Assembly (NCBI GenBank): GCA_007123425.1 | Contig: SKLC01000184.1 | Span: forward strand, 1-15,771 | Source of the DNA: Nitriliruptoraceae bacterium | GTDB taxonomy: Bacteria; Actinomycetota; Nitriliruptoria; Nitriliruptorales; Nitriliruptoraceae | DNA: 15,771 nucleotides | Direction: 5' to 3' | The notes under the pieces: model-generated | Seen by the model: only the letters and a program-made list of their open reading frames with translations | What the model was told of the DNA's origin: nothing | Databases searched by the model: none | Made by a program: the position numbers and the translations under genes | Shown here: piece after piece, positions 1 to 7,617 of the stretch | How positions within the stretch are numbered: the first letter of the stretch is position 1 | How the letters are laid out: the number at the start of each line of letters is the position of its first letter

Positions 1-172
1 CATCCGACGCCTGCGCATCCACGATGTCGGCGGGGCCCGGATGCGCGTTCGCGGTGGGCGGGCTGCCGGGGAGCGCCAGCAGAGTGAGCACCAGCGCCAG
101 CAGCGTGGCCAGCGCGAAGGGGCGGCCGATCGGCGCGTGATGAGATCGGGAGAGCGAAGCGACGAGGGGCAT
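1..172 (-). CDS. N-terminal part of a secreted or exported protein (runs off left edge)
   Basis: The reading frame opens with ATG at 172-170 and stays open to the left edge, giving 57 residues of a longer protein. A ribosome binding site GGAAGG lies six bases before the ATG. The first 43 residues look like a Sec signal peptide: a short N-region with histidine and arginine, a hydrophobic stretch of Ala and Leu at about residues 20-34, then a Pro/Gly-rich C-region ending in Ala-Asn-Ala at 41-43, a good signal peptidase I site. The visible mature part (HPGPADIVDAQ) is too short to place in a family. It lies 352 bases downstream of the polymerase gene on the same strand, so it is probably transcribed separately. 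Its job is unknown; because it flanks a polysaccharide locus it could be a cell-wall or matrix protein, but that is only a guess. Confidence 0.75.
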   Translation of the reverse strand, partial: MPLVASLSRSHHAPIGRPFALATLLALVLTLLALPGSPPTANAHPGPADIVDAQASD

Positions 173-209
173 GACGAGCCTTCCAGCAGGAACCGGGGGC
201 GGCCTGGGC

Positions 210-227
210 GAGATCCCCTGAGATCCC
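210..227. repeat. Tandem direct repeat GAGATCCC, 10-bp spacing
   Basis: Two exact copies of GAGATCCC begin at 210 and 220, ten bases apart, so they face the same side of the helix. They lie in the leader of the leftward secreted-protein gene, 38-55 bases before its ATG. The spacing suits a dimeric regulator, but such short repeats can arise by chance in GC-rich DNA. Confidence 0.3.
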
Positions 228-456
228 GCCCGGGCAGCACGGACCGGGGGGGTATCCGTGCCGCTGAAGCGGATCGACAGGCTCGTCACGCCAGTTGAGA
301 AGCACGCCCCGCGTCATTTGACACACGCAGGGTGCGCGAGTTCCTGCCGCCACCAGATTCACTCGGCCCGTCCGCTCTGGGACAGCTGGGGGGCGTGGGG
401 CGCGACGGGCGGCCCCCTGGCCGCACCGGAGCTCGCCGCCGTCCGGTACGCGCTTG

Positions 457-485
457 GGACGGGCGCACGGTGCGCCGGTCCGTCC
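457..485 (-). terminator. Candidate stem-loop after the polymerase gene
   Basis: The core at 462-476 is a near-perfect palindrome with arms GGCGCAC and GTGCGCC around one central base. Outer arms GGACGG (457-462) and CCGTCC (480-485) can form an alternative stem. It begins about 40 bases past the stop codon of the polymerase gene, where a terminator of the leftward operon would be expected. No T-run follows on the minus strand, so it is not a canonical intrinsic terminator, though such U-poor hairpins are common in high-GC actinobacteria. It could instead be a protein binding site. Confidence 0.35.
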
Positions 486-524
486 GACCGGTCGAGACAA
501 AGCACATGGCTTACGCGACCGAAA

Positions 525-1892
525 TCAGCGCCCCCGGCTCACCGCCGCTCGAGCCGCGCTCACAGCCCGAGCTGCATCGAGACCTCCGACGAGACGCCAC
601 AGGGCCCCCACCGCCCCGATCAGCACGAACAGCATGCCGGTCACGATCCGGTAGTGGAAGGCGTCGAAGGTGAGGAAGCTCACGGTGATGCCGACAATGC
701 TCGCCGCCACCGCATGAGCGAGGTGGCCGGTGCGCTCGTCGACACCGGGGAGATGCTTGATGAGGATGCCCGCGACGACCCCCGTCACGAACACCAATGC
801 AGTGAGGATCGCGCCGAGGATGCCCATCTCCAGGGTGGTCACCCAGAGCTCGTTGTCGACCAGGAAGTACTCCTCCACGCTCCAGGTGCCGTTGCCCAGG
901 CCCAGCCAGGGCCGCTGACGGATCAACGCCATCACGCTCGGGCCGCGATCCAGCCGAGCCTGGATGCTGGGGTCGTCCTCGGTGCCGGTGAACAGTCCGA
1001 TCAACGTGCCGACCAGGCCCGGGATACCGAGCCAGAGAACTGGGACCGCGATCACCGAGAGCAGCGCCGCCTGAAGGCGTCGGCGCCAGGACCAGGCGAA
1101 CGACGCCACGAGCATGGCGGCTCCCAGCGCCACCAGGCCGGACCGGGAGATCGACAGCGGCACGGCCACGACGAGCAGGGCGGTGAGCACAGCCATGTTG
1201 CGTCGGGTGGCGAGTCGGCGCGAGTAGAGCGCGAAGTGCACGGCCAGCGGCAGCGCGGCAGCGGTGACGACGCTGAACTCGATGGGATGCATCGTCGTGG
1301 CCGAGGGGCGGCCGAAGATCGACCGCTCTACCACGGCCAGCAGCTCGCTGTTCCAGCTCAGTCCCGGCATCGTCGGCTGCAGTGGCCGTCCGGTGACGAA
1401 CTGCAGCAGCCCGAGCACCGCGACGAAGGTCACCCCTACCACGACGCGACGCAGCAGCGTCTCGAGCCGACGCAGCGACCCCACGCCGTCGGCGACCAGC
1501 AGCGCCACACCGACGAGGCCGAGCGAACTGACCAGGGCACGCAGCGCGCCGCTGGCCTCCAGTTCGCTGAGCGGGCGTCCGTAGGCGACCACGAACGAGG
1601 CCAGCAGAGTCCAGAGGTAGAGCAGGAGGACAGGGCGCAACGGGTGTGGTCGTCGGTCCAGCCCGGATGCCGGCAGTATCCAGCCCCCTGCCCACAGCAG
1701 CAGCGCGGGAACGGCGACGAGCAGCGCCGGGCTTCCGATCGCCCCCAGCGGGCCGACGACCTGACGCGCGTTGATGCCGAACAGGAGGACCAGCCAGATC
1801 GTCAGGTAGGCGACCACGTCGAAGCGGGGGCTCGCGTCGTCGTTCAGGGCCGGCGAGGTCCGGGGCCAGGCTCCTGGGGCCTCAGCGACCAT
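525..1892 (-). CDS. O-antigen ligase/polymerase (Wzy-like) family membrane protein
   Basis: A 455-residue polytopic membrane protein with about ten or more hydrophobic segments, the layout of the Wzy/WaaL (O-antigen ligase) family that joins repeat units of lipid-linked glycans outside the membrane. Family marks are visible: an HPIEFS motif near residue 202, SISRSG at 247-252 at a transmembrane edge, then a long extracytoplasmic loop with RPWLGLGNGTW at 327-337 and DNELW at 346-350, followed by hydrophobic segments to a short basic tail. The start is the ATG at 1892-1890, overlapping the preceding Wzz-like gene by 11 bases; no strong ribosome binding site is seen, so translational coupling is likely. 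It is the last gene of the leftward operon. Polymerase and ligase members cannot be told apart from motifs; the paired Wzz-like genes favour polymerase. Confidence 0.85.
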   Translation of the reverse strand: MVAEAPGAWPRTSPALNDDASPRFDVVAYLTIWLVLLFGINARQVVGPLGAIGSPALLVAVPALLLWAGGWILPASGLDRRPHPLRPVLLLYLWTLLASFVVAYGRPLSELEASGALRALVSSLGLVGVALLVADGVGSLRRLETLLRRVVVGVTFVAVLGLLQFVTGRPLQPTMPGLSWNSELLAVVERSIFGRPSATTMHPIEFSVVTAAALPLAVHFALYSRRLATRRNMAVLTALLVVAVPLSISRSGLVALGAAMLVASFAWSWRRRLQAALLSVIAVPVLWLGIPGLVGTLIGLFTGTEDDPSIQARLDRGPSVMALIRQRPWLGLGNGTWSVEEYFLVDNELWVTTLEMGILGAILTALVFVTGVVAGILIKHLPGVDERTGHLAHAVAASIVGITVSFLTFDAFHYRIVTGMLFVLIGAVGALWRLVGGLDAARAVSAARAAVSRGR

Positions 1893-2928
1893 GCGCTGCG
1901 TCGCGTGCTAGCACGCGGTCCTCGGGCGGCGACTCGGGGCCGCCTCCTGTCGGTGCCTGCGCCCGGGCGACCTCACGCGACGACGGCCGTCCGCGACGGC
2001 GCGCCATGACGCTCTCCACGAGCAGGGCGAGCCCAACGGCGAGAAGCCCGCCGAGCCCGACGATCGCGACGGCGAGTCGCGAGATCGGCGGACTGATGTC
2101 CTCGACGCTCTGCGGGGCCGCGAGGACCTCGACGACGACCCGGCGGGACTCGGGGATCAGCGCACGAGCCTGCCGTGCGTCGAGTTCTGCCGTGAGCGAG
2201 TCGACCACGTGGGAGAAGTCGGCGAGCGCCTGCTCCTGCGAGCTGGCGAGGGTCTCGATCCCCACGATCGGCGCGGCATCGCGGTCGGCCTGGGAGATGT
2301 CGAAGTCGACCTGGTGGCCGACGTCCTGCGCCAAGGCGAGCCGTCCTGCATCGCTCTCCAGTGCCACCTCCAGCACGCGGGCGGTCTCTGCACTCGCACC
2401 GAAGGGATTGTCGATGCCCACCGTCGGATCGTCGAGGTACAGGGTGCGCACCATCTCCACCTGGGCGAGGTCCTCCGAGTCCGACAGCTGGCGATCGACC
2501 TCGACGACCTCCGTGCGCTCCTCCGAGGGGACTTCCTTGTCCTGTTGGATCTGTGCGATCCGCGACGAGATCGCGTCGAGCAGCGCCCGTGTGCCCTCGG
2601 TCACCTCCTCGTCCGAGGCACCGACCGCGACCACCTCGACCGTCTGCTCCCCCGTCTGGAGGATCGTGACCTCGGTCCCGCCGACCGGTAGCTCGCCATC
2701 CGCCGCGGCGACCTCGACATCGGCGAGCACACCGTCGACCTCCATCCTCGTCAGCGGCAAGCGAGATGGATCGAGCTCAGGGTGGGACAGCAGAACGGAC
2801 CCGAACGCAGAGAACTCCGGATCGGCTCGCGATTCGGCCACCGCCGCCACGGCGAGCGCGACCAGCAGGATCGGCACCACCAGCAGCCAACGCCGCAATA
2901 CGGTCAGGACGATGGTGATGATGTCCAT
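1882..2928 (-). CDS. Wzz-like polysaccharide chain-length/co-polymerase protein (copy 1)
   Basis: A 348-residue protein with the two-transmembrane layout of polysaccharide co-polymerases (Wzz, or the membrane part of tyrosine-kinase modulators): transmembrane segment 1 at about residues 14-31, a large acidic extracytoplasmic domain, and transmembrane segment 2 at about 284-304, preceded by a Pro-containing stretch (ISPPIS) as is usual in the family. A basic Pro-rich tail of about 40 residues follows. There is no Walker A kinase motif. The start at 2928 (MDIITIVL) is chosen because GGAG sits five bases upstream; an in-frame extension to 3015 would overlap the previous gene by 56 bases. It resembles the neighbouring copy in several blocks (SHPELDPSR against ASPEVDPGR; NPFGASA against NPYGSSA), so the two are tandem paralogs. 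Expected role: setting chain length for the polymerase. Direct family assignment rests on topology and context. Confidence 0.75.
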   Translation of the reverse strand: MDIITIVLTVLRRWLLVVPILLVALAVAAVAESRADPEFSAFGSVLLSHPELDPSRLPLTRMEVDGVLADVEVAAADGELPVGGTEVTILQTGEQTVEVVAVGASDEEVTEGTRALLDAISSRIAQIQQDKEVPSEERTEVVEVDRQLSDSEDLAQVEMVRTLYLDDPTVGIDNPFGASAETARVLEVALESDAGRLALAQDVGHQVDFDISQADRDAAPIVGIETLASSQEQALADFSHVVDSLTAELDARQARALIPESRRVVVEVLAAPQSVEDISPPISRLAVAIVGLGGLLAVGLALLVESVMARRRGRPSSREVARAQAPTGGGPESPPEDRVLARDAAHGR

Positions 2929-2959
2929 GCCAGCTCCAGTCCGAAGTGGTGCAGAGACG

Positions 2960-4147
2960 TCAGTGCGCGTCGATTGGCGCCGTGCGAGGGGGCGGGGGGC
3001 GTCGGCGCCTGACACGCCAGTCCACGGCTGCTGCGACGCCGACCGCCAGCACCGAGCCAGCGGCCAGGGCCAGCAGCGACGACGTCCCGACCAGCGGTGT
3101 GAGGCGATTCGCCTCTACCGGCCGGGACAGCGGGTCGAGCCAGACGCGTGCGCTCTGTGGGACCTCGGCCCGGTCCTGCCGGGCCTCGATCTCCTCCTCG
3201 AGGAACCGCTGCCCGGCGAGCACGGCGTTGAGGGTCGACTCGGGTAGGAGCCCGTACGCGGTGACGTGGATCACCGGAGCGGGGTCCCGTGGGTCCACAT
3301 GGACCTGGACCTCAGCGTCGTCGCCGACCGATGCACGCAGCCGCTGCTGCCCGCGATCGCTGGACGCCGTCACCTGGAGCAGCCGGAGCGTCGACGCGGA
3401 GGAACCGTACGGGTTGGCATCCGCCGGCCCCGCGTCCTCGAGACGTATCAGCGCGCTGGCCTCGAACACACCGGCGACATCGACCACGGGGACCGGATCG
3501 GGGGCGATGACCCGCATGCGAATCCGGTCGGCAGGGGCATAGCCGGCAGCGGCCTGCATCGACGTGAGGATCTCCCCGATCCACTCGCTGACGTCAGCCA
3601 GCCGCTCACGAGTCTCCGACGTGCTGGGTCCCCGCACGATCAGCTCCAGCGTCCGCTCGTCCACCGTCACCGCCTGCAGGTCGTCCGAGTCCCACCCGAG
3701 CTCGTCGTCCATGCTGGATCCACCCAGCCGCTCAGCGAGCGTCCGCAGCGTGGACTCGCTGTCGGGGAAGCGGCCGGGGTCCACCTCCGGGCTGGCCAAC
3801 AGCAGGCTCGATGACGCGTCGTAGACGACCGGGCGACCTGACTCGAGCAACCCCACGACGAGGATCGTGAGCAGGAGCATCGGCACGGTGGCCAGCCAGT
3901 GGCGCCGCACGATGCCGGCCACCGTCGCCTGACGCGGTCGCGGACCAGTGCCGGGGGCGGGGGGTGACGCACCGGACGAACCCGTCGGCGTGGGCATCGG
4001 CTGCGGCGCGTCCCCGGACTGCTGCGATCGTCCCGGGCGCGCTCCGGTCGAGACCCGCCCGGGCGCCACAGGCACGCGCGTTCCGCTGTTCACGGCCCAC
4101 CGAACGCCGGGCCGAGGCCACCCCCGGCGCGGGCCGGTTTCGAGCAT
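2960..4147 (-). CDS. Wzz-like polysaccharide chain-length/co-polymerase protein (copy 2)
   Basis: With the start at 4147 this is a 395-residue protein. A Pro/Gly/Arg-rich cytoplasmic N-region of about 80 residues precedes transmembrane segment 1 (about 84-101). An extracytoplasmic domain follows that is paralogous to the next gene, then transmembrane segment 2 (about 352-375) and an Arg/Pro tail. No kinase motif is present. The start is uncertain. GTG at 4246 would overlap the upstream stop codon (TAGTG) and give 428 residues; ATG at 4147 has AGGA nine bases upstream; ATG at 3997 would leave only a 33-residue lead. I chose 4147 because third-position GC falls in the first 33 codons of the longest form. 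The stop codon lies 31 bases before the start of copy 1. The likely role is co-polymerase, perhaps as a hetero-oligomer with copy 1. Confidence 0.7.
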   Translation of the reverse strand: MLETGPRRGWPRPGVRWAVNSGTRVPVAPGRVSTGARPGRSQQSGDAPQPMPTPTGSSGASPPAPGTGPRPRQATVAGIVRRHWLATVPMLLLTILVVGLLESGRPVVYDASSSLLLASPEVDPGRFPDSESTLRTLAERLGGSSMDDELGWDSDDLQAVTVDERTLELIVRGPSTSETRERLADVSEWIGEILTSMQAAAGYAPADRIRMRVIAPDPVPVVDVAGVFEASALIRLEDAGPADANPYGSSASTLRLLQVTASSDRGQQRLRASVGDDAEVQVHVDPRDPAPVIHVTAYGLLPESTLNAVLAGQRFLEEEIEARQDRAEVPQSARVWLDPLSRPVEANRLTPLVGTSSLLALAAGSVLAVGVAAAVDWRVRRRRPPPPRTAPIDAH

Positions 4148-4245
4148 GTCCGCGCGTCCTGCGTCAAGGCCCGCCCCCTGCTCACCGCTGGTTCCTGCCG
4201 TCGCCCTCGGACCTCGACCGAGCATCGACGACCGTCGGACGAACA

Positions 4246-5556
4246 CTAAGTGGCTGCAGGGTCGCGCGTTGTGGCGTCCAACACACCGGCATGACCACCC
4301 CCGACGACGCTGGCCAGCAGCTGCTCGAACCGGCGGGCGAGGACGGCTGCGTGGAAGTCCTGCTCGACCCGGCGGCGTGCGCTACGGGCGAGCCGTCGCG
4401 ACGTGGCAGGGTCGAGTGCGAGCCGTTCGAGATGCGCAGCGACACGACCCACGTCGTGCTCGGGCGCCAGTAGTCCGCAGTGGCCGTCGATCACGAGCTC
4501 CGGGATGCCGCTGTGGCGGGAGGCGACCACCGGGAGCCCCGATGCCATCGCCTCCATGAGCACGACCGGGATCCCTTCGCAGTCCCCGTCCGGCCCGGTC
4601 ACGCTCGGCGCCAGCAGGACATCGTGACGGTCGATCTCCGCCCGCACGGCACTCGGTGACAGCGCCCCCGTGAAGCGGACCGTTGGCGCGGACAGGCCAT
4701 TGTGCTTCGCCGTGCTCTCGAGCTCTGATCGAAGCGGACCCTCGCCCACGACCGTGTAGGTGACCTCGACGCCTCGTGCCCGGAGCAGGCCGATCGCTCG
4801 CAGCCCGACGTCGAACCCCTTCTTCGCCACATGACGGCCGATGGAGAGCACGCGAAGGGACCCGTCGCCTACCTCCGTCCGCTCCCGGTACGGGAAGCGG
4901 TCGGGATCGACACCCATGTGGTGGACGAGCGTCCTCTCGGGGGGCGCGCCCATCGCAAGGAGCCGGTCACGCCAGTGCTCGCTCACCGGGAGGAAGAGCG
5001 TTCCCGTCTCGAAGAGCCGCCGATAGGTCTGCGCACCGTGGCGGCGCACGTACGTGCTCAGATCGGCACCGTGGAACGAGGTCACCACCGGAGTCCTCCA
5101 CCCCATCGCAGCAACGGCCTCGGCGGCATGTGCCCCGAACCACCCGAAGTGCGCGTGGATGACATCGGGGGGGCCGATGCGCAGCAGGGGCAGGAACGTC
5201 TCGATCGTTCGCCACCGCACGAACCCGTCCCGTGGCCCCCGCACGAGCAGGGTGCGGGTGGCGCCGGGAGCCCGCACGGCGAGCTCCAGCTGCGCCGCCA
5301 CGCGCCGACGACGCTGCCGCGCCACCCGCTGGAGGTGTCGGGGCGCATCAGGGAACGGACGCCGCGCAACGAGCTCCCCGGGCGCGCCACCAGCGAGGTC
5401 TGTGCCCGCGGGGGTGCCGATCACGGTGACCCGGTGACCGGCGCGAGTCAGCCTCGATATCTGGTCGAGGACGAAGGTCTCCGAGAGCTTGGGGTAGGTG
5501 GCGACCACCGCGGCGACGTGCATGGGGGACCCCCTGCCCTGCGTCGACGCGGACAT
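4246..5556 (-). CDS. GT4-family glycosyltransferase (WcaL/AmsK-like)
   Basis: A 436-residue GT-B fold glycosyltransferase of family 4, expected to transfer a sugar from a nucleotide-sugar donor to a lipid-linked oligosaccharide at the cytoplasmic face. The N-terminal acceptor domain has TYPKLSETFV, typical of colanic-acid-type WcaL/AmsK enzymes, HAHFGWFG at about 134-141 and SFHGAD at about 160-165. The donor domain has GRHVAKKG near 240-247 and the EX7E motif with glutamates at 327 and 335, then GIPELV. ATG at 5556 was chosen because GGAGAGG stands six bases before it; a GTG at 5571 and an ATG at 5523 are also in frame. It is the first gene of the leftward operon, divergent from the ABC exporter. 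The stop TAG shares its G with a possible GTG start of the next gene. The sugar specificity cannot be read from sequence. Confidence 0.88.
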   Translation of the reverse strand: MSASTQGRGSPMHVAAVVATYPKLSETFVLDQISRLTRAGHRVTVIGTPAGTDLAGGAPGELVARRPFPDAPRHLQRVARQRRRRVAAQLELAVRAPGATRTLLVRGPRDGFVRWRTIETFLPLLRIGPPDVIHAHFGWFGAHAAEAVAAMGWRTPVVTSFHGADLSTYVRRHGAQTYRRLFETGTLFLPVSEHWRDRLLAMGAPPERTLVHHMGVDPDRFPYRERTEVGDGSLRVLSIGRHVAKKGFDVGLRAIGLLRARGVEVTYTVVGEGPLRSELESTAKHNGLSAPTVRFTGALSPSAVRAEIDRHDVLLAPSVTGPDGDCEGIPVVLMEAMASGLPVVASRHSGIPELVIDGHCGLLAPEHDVGRVAAHLERLALDPATSRRLARSARRRVEQDFHAAVLARRFEQLLASVVGGGHAGVLDATTRDPAAT

Positions 5557-5777
5557 GATGCACCTCTCCACGGCCAGCGAGACCGACTCGCACCGACGTC
5601 CTGTGCGGCCGGTGTGGGCGAGGATGCCACCGGCTCCGCGACTCGGCTGCCCGAGGGCCAGACGGAGATGGAAGATGACACAGAGGCCAGATCCCGCCTC
5701 CGTACGATCCCTCTGGTCTCAGGGGAGAGTCGACAGGTCCCCAGCGGACGGATCCGCCGAGGGCCCAAGGGGGCGTT
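5557..5777. promoter_or_regulatory. Divergent promoter region between the two operons
   Basis: This 221-base gap separates the leftward polymerase operon from the rightward exporter operon, so promoters for both should lie here. A TACGAT hexamer at 5703-5708 could be a -10 box for the rightward operon, but the nearest -35-like sequence (ATGACA at 5675-5680) is 22 bases away, too far for a normal sigma-70 promoter. A short inverted repeat GCGAG/CTCGC (5577-5591) lies next to the leftward start. No promoter can be called with confidence. Confidence 0.45.
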
Positions 5778-7574
5778 GTGCTCTACACGATCGCACAGAC
5801 GCTGAAGATCATCCGCGGTGATCGCCCCTTGCGCTGGGTTGCGTTGGCGGTCATGGGCCTGCTGTCGAGTGGCCTCGAGATGCTGGGCGCGGTCCTCGTC
5901 TTCGTGCTCATCGGCCTGATCGTGAGCACGGACGCCAACGTCGAACTGCCGTTGCTCGGGGACCTCAGGGGCTGGTTCCCCGGCGTCGATGACGACCAGT
6001 TCCTGCTGCTCGTCATCGTGTTCCTGGCCGTGTTCTTCGTCACTCGGGCACTGTTCCAGGTTCTCGTCACCTACAGCCAGCAGCGAATCGCACAGTCCCT
6101 CGGGGCGCGACTGTCGACCCGAATGGTGCTGGGCTACCTCGGGATGCCCTACGTCGACAGCGTCCGCCGCAACACCGCGGACCTGATCCGCAACGCCACG
6201 TCCGCGGTCGGGTCGATGATCTCGAGCGCCGTGCTGCCGGTCACCAAGCTGGCGGCCGACGTGCTGCTGGTCGCCGGCCTCGTGATCGTCATGCTCGCTG
6301 TCGCCCCGGGAGCGACGCTGCTCGCGATCGGCGTGATCGGGGGCTCGGCCGCGGTGCTGCTGTTCTTCATCCAACCTCGCCTGCGTCACACGGGCCACGT
6401 GGTGCACGTCATGGAGGGGCGCACACTGCAGGCGCTGCAGCAGGCGCTGCACGGCTTCCGCGACATTCGCCTGCTCGCCCGGGAGCGTTACTTCTCGGAG
6501 GAGTTCGGCCAGAGTCGCCGGGCGCTCGCCCGTGCCGCCTACCAGCGGGGCACGATGCTGGCGCTCCCCCGGCACGTGATGGAGACGACGCTCGTCAGCT
6601 TCATCCTCGCGCTGTTCGGCGCCTCCGTGCTCACCGGGCGCGGCACCGAGGAGGTGCTGTCGGTTCTGGGAGTGTTCGCCTACGCGGGGCTGAGGCTCCA
6701 GCCCACGCTCAACAGCATCGTCTCGAGCATGAATGAGATCCGCTACTCCCATGCTCCCGTCGACGCGGTGGCAGAGGAGCTCGCTCGGCAGGCGGACAAC
6801 GCCCCACTTCGACCACCGCCGGAGAACGAGCTGCCCTGGTCACGACTGCGGCTGAGCCGTGTCTCCTTCGCCTACCACGCTGACGACGCACCCGTCCTGC
6901 ACGACATCGACCTCGACATCCGCTTCGGAGAGACGGTCGGCATCTGCGGCCCGACCGGCAGTGGCAAGAGCACGCTCGTCGATCTGATGGCAGGCCTGCT
7001 CCATCCGACGCGTGGCACCGTGACCGTCGACGACCATGACCTGAGGCATCTCGAGCGCGAATGGCAGGCCGAGCTCGCCGTGGTGCCCCAGCAGGTCTTC
7101 CTGACCGACGACACGCTGCGGCGCAACGTCGCTCTGGGAATGCCCGACGAGGAGATCGACGACCTCCAGGTGGCCCAGGCGCTCGCCCTCGCGCAGCTCG
7201 GCGAGTTCACGGCGAGCCTCCCCGAGGGTGTCGAGACGATGGCGGGTGAGGACGGGGTACGCCTCTCCGGAGGGCAACGCCAGCGGATCGCGATCGCACG
7301 GGCGCTGTACCGGCGGGCCAGCTTCCTCATCCTCGACGAGGGCACCTCGGCACTCGACAACAGCACCGAGCGCGAGTTCATGCGTGCACTCGACGAGGTT
7401 CGACGTGACCGGACCGTCGTCCTCGTCGCCCACCGCCTGACGACGCTCGAGCGCTGCGACCGCATCGTGTACCTCGAGCACGGACGCATCGTGGGCATCG
7501 GCACCTACGCCGAACTGCTTCGAGACACACCGGGGTTCCGCTCGCTTGCGGCGAGCACGTTTCCCGCAGGGTGA
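5778..7574 (+). CDS. ABC transporter, fused membrane and ATPase domains (PglK/MsbA-like flippase)
   Basis: A 598-residue ABC half-transporter of the exporter type. The first 330 or so residues hold about six hydrophobic helices; the C-terminal nucleotide-binding domain has Walker A GPTGSGKST at about 391-399, signature LSGGQ at 496-500, Walker B FLILDE at 516-521 and the H-loop histidine at 552, so it should be ATP-active as a homodimer. Length and architecture match PglK, which flips lipid-linked oligosaccharides, and MsbA-type exporters. The start is GTG at 5778 with AAGGGGG five bases upstream. It opens the rightward operon, 43 bases before the GT2 gene. No Wzx-type flippase is present, so this protein is the natural candidate to flip the lipid-linked repeat unit. 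Export of some other lipid or peptide is possible, but the glycosyltransferase neighbours argue for glycan export. Confidence 0.88.
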   Translation: MLYTIAQTLKIIRGDRPLRWVALAVMGLLSSGLEMLGAVLVFVLIGLIVSTDANVELPLLGDLRGWFPGVDDDQFLLLVIVFLAVFFVTRALFQVLVTYSQQRIAQSLGARLSTRMVLGYLGMPYVDSVRRNTADLIRNATSAVGSMISSAVLPVTKLAADVLLVAGLVIVMLAVAPGATLLAIGVIGGSAAVLLFFIQPRLRHTGHVVHVMEGRTLQALQQALHGFRDIRLLARERYFSEEFGQSRRALARAAYQRGTMLALPRHVMETTLVSFILALFGASVLTGRGTEEVLSVLGVFAYAGLRLQPTLNSIVSSMNEIRYSHAPVDAVAEELARQADNAPLRPPPENELPWSRLRLSRVSFAYHADDAPVLHDIDLDIRFGETVGICGPTGSGKSTLVDLMAGLLHPTRGTVTVDDHDLRHLEREWQAELAVVPQQVFLTDDTLRRNVALGMPDEEIDDLQVAQALALAQLGEFTASLPEGVETMAGEDGVRLSGGQRQRIAIARALYRRASFLILDEGTSALDNSTEREFMRALDEVRRDRTVVLVAHRLTTLERCDRIVYLEHGRIVGIGTYAELLRDTPGFRSLAASTFPAG

Positions 7575-7617
7575 GCATGCCGTGCGACGTGGCACACGCG
7601 ACAGGGGAGCGCATGGG

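Larger units (their letters stand above)
173..524. other. Intergenic region between polymerase gene and secreted-protein gene
   Basis: This 352-base stretch has no convincing coding region; open frames here lack a ribosome binding site and recognisable protein content. It holds a GC-rich inverted repeat at 457-485 just beyond the polymerase stop codon, and a pair of identical 8-base repeats (GAGATCCC) at 210-217 and 220-227 that lie about 40 bases upstream of the secreted-protein start. I could not find a clear -35/-10 promoter pair for the leftward gene, although its promoter should lie here. Confidence 0.6.

Noticed and set aside
258..2009. Long plus-strand open frame of 583 codons across the polymerase gene
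   Set aside because: It is the antisense shadow of the polymerase and Wzz-like genes; the product is His/Gln/Arg-rich without any domain, and the minus-strand frames have clear membrane-protein content.
2006..3247. Plus-strand Ser/Thr-rich open frame of 413 codons
   Set aside because: Low-complexity antisense translation of the Wzz-like genes, without a ribosome binding site.
5675..5708. Sigma-70 promoter from ATGACA and TACGAT upstream of the ABC exporter
   Set aside because: The spacing of 22 bases is too long and the -35 match is poor; only the -10-like box was noted within the intergenic entry.
5448..6752. Minus-strand open frame of 434 codons opposite the ABC exporter
   Set aside because: Its residues are biased to Asp, His, Gln and Arg as in antisense translations of GC-rich genes, while the plus strand carries complete ABC motifs.
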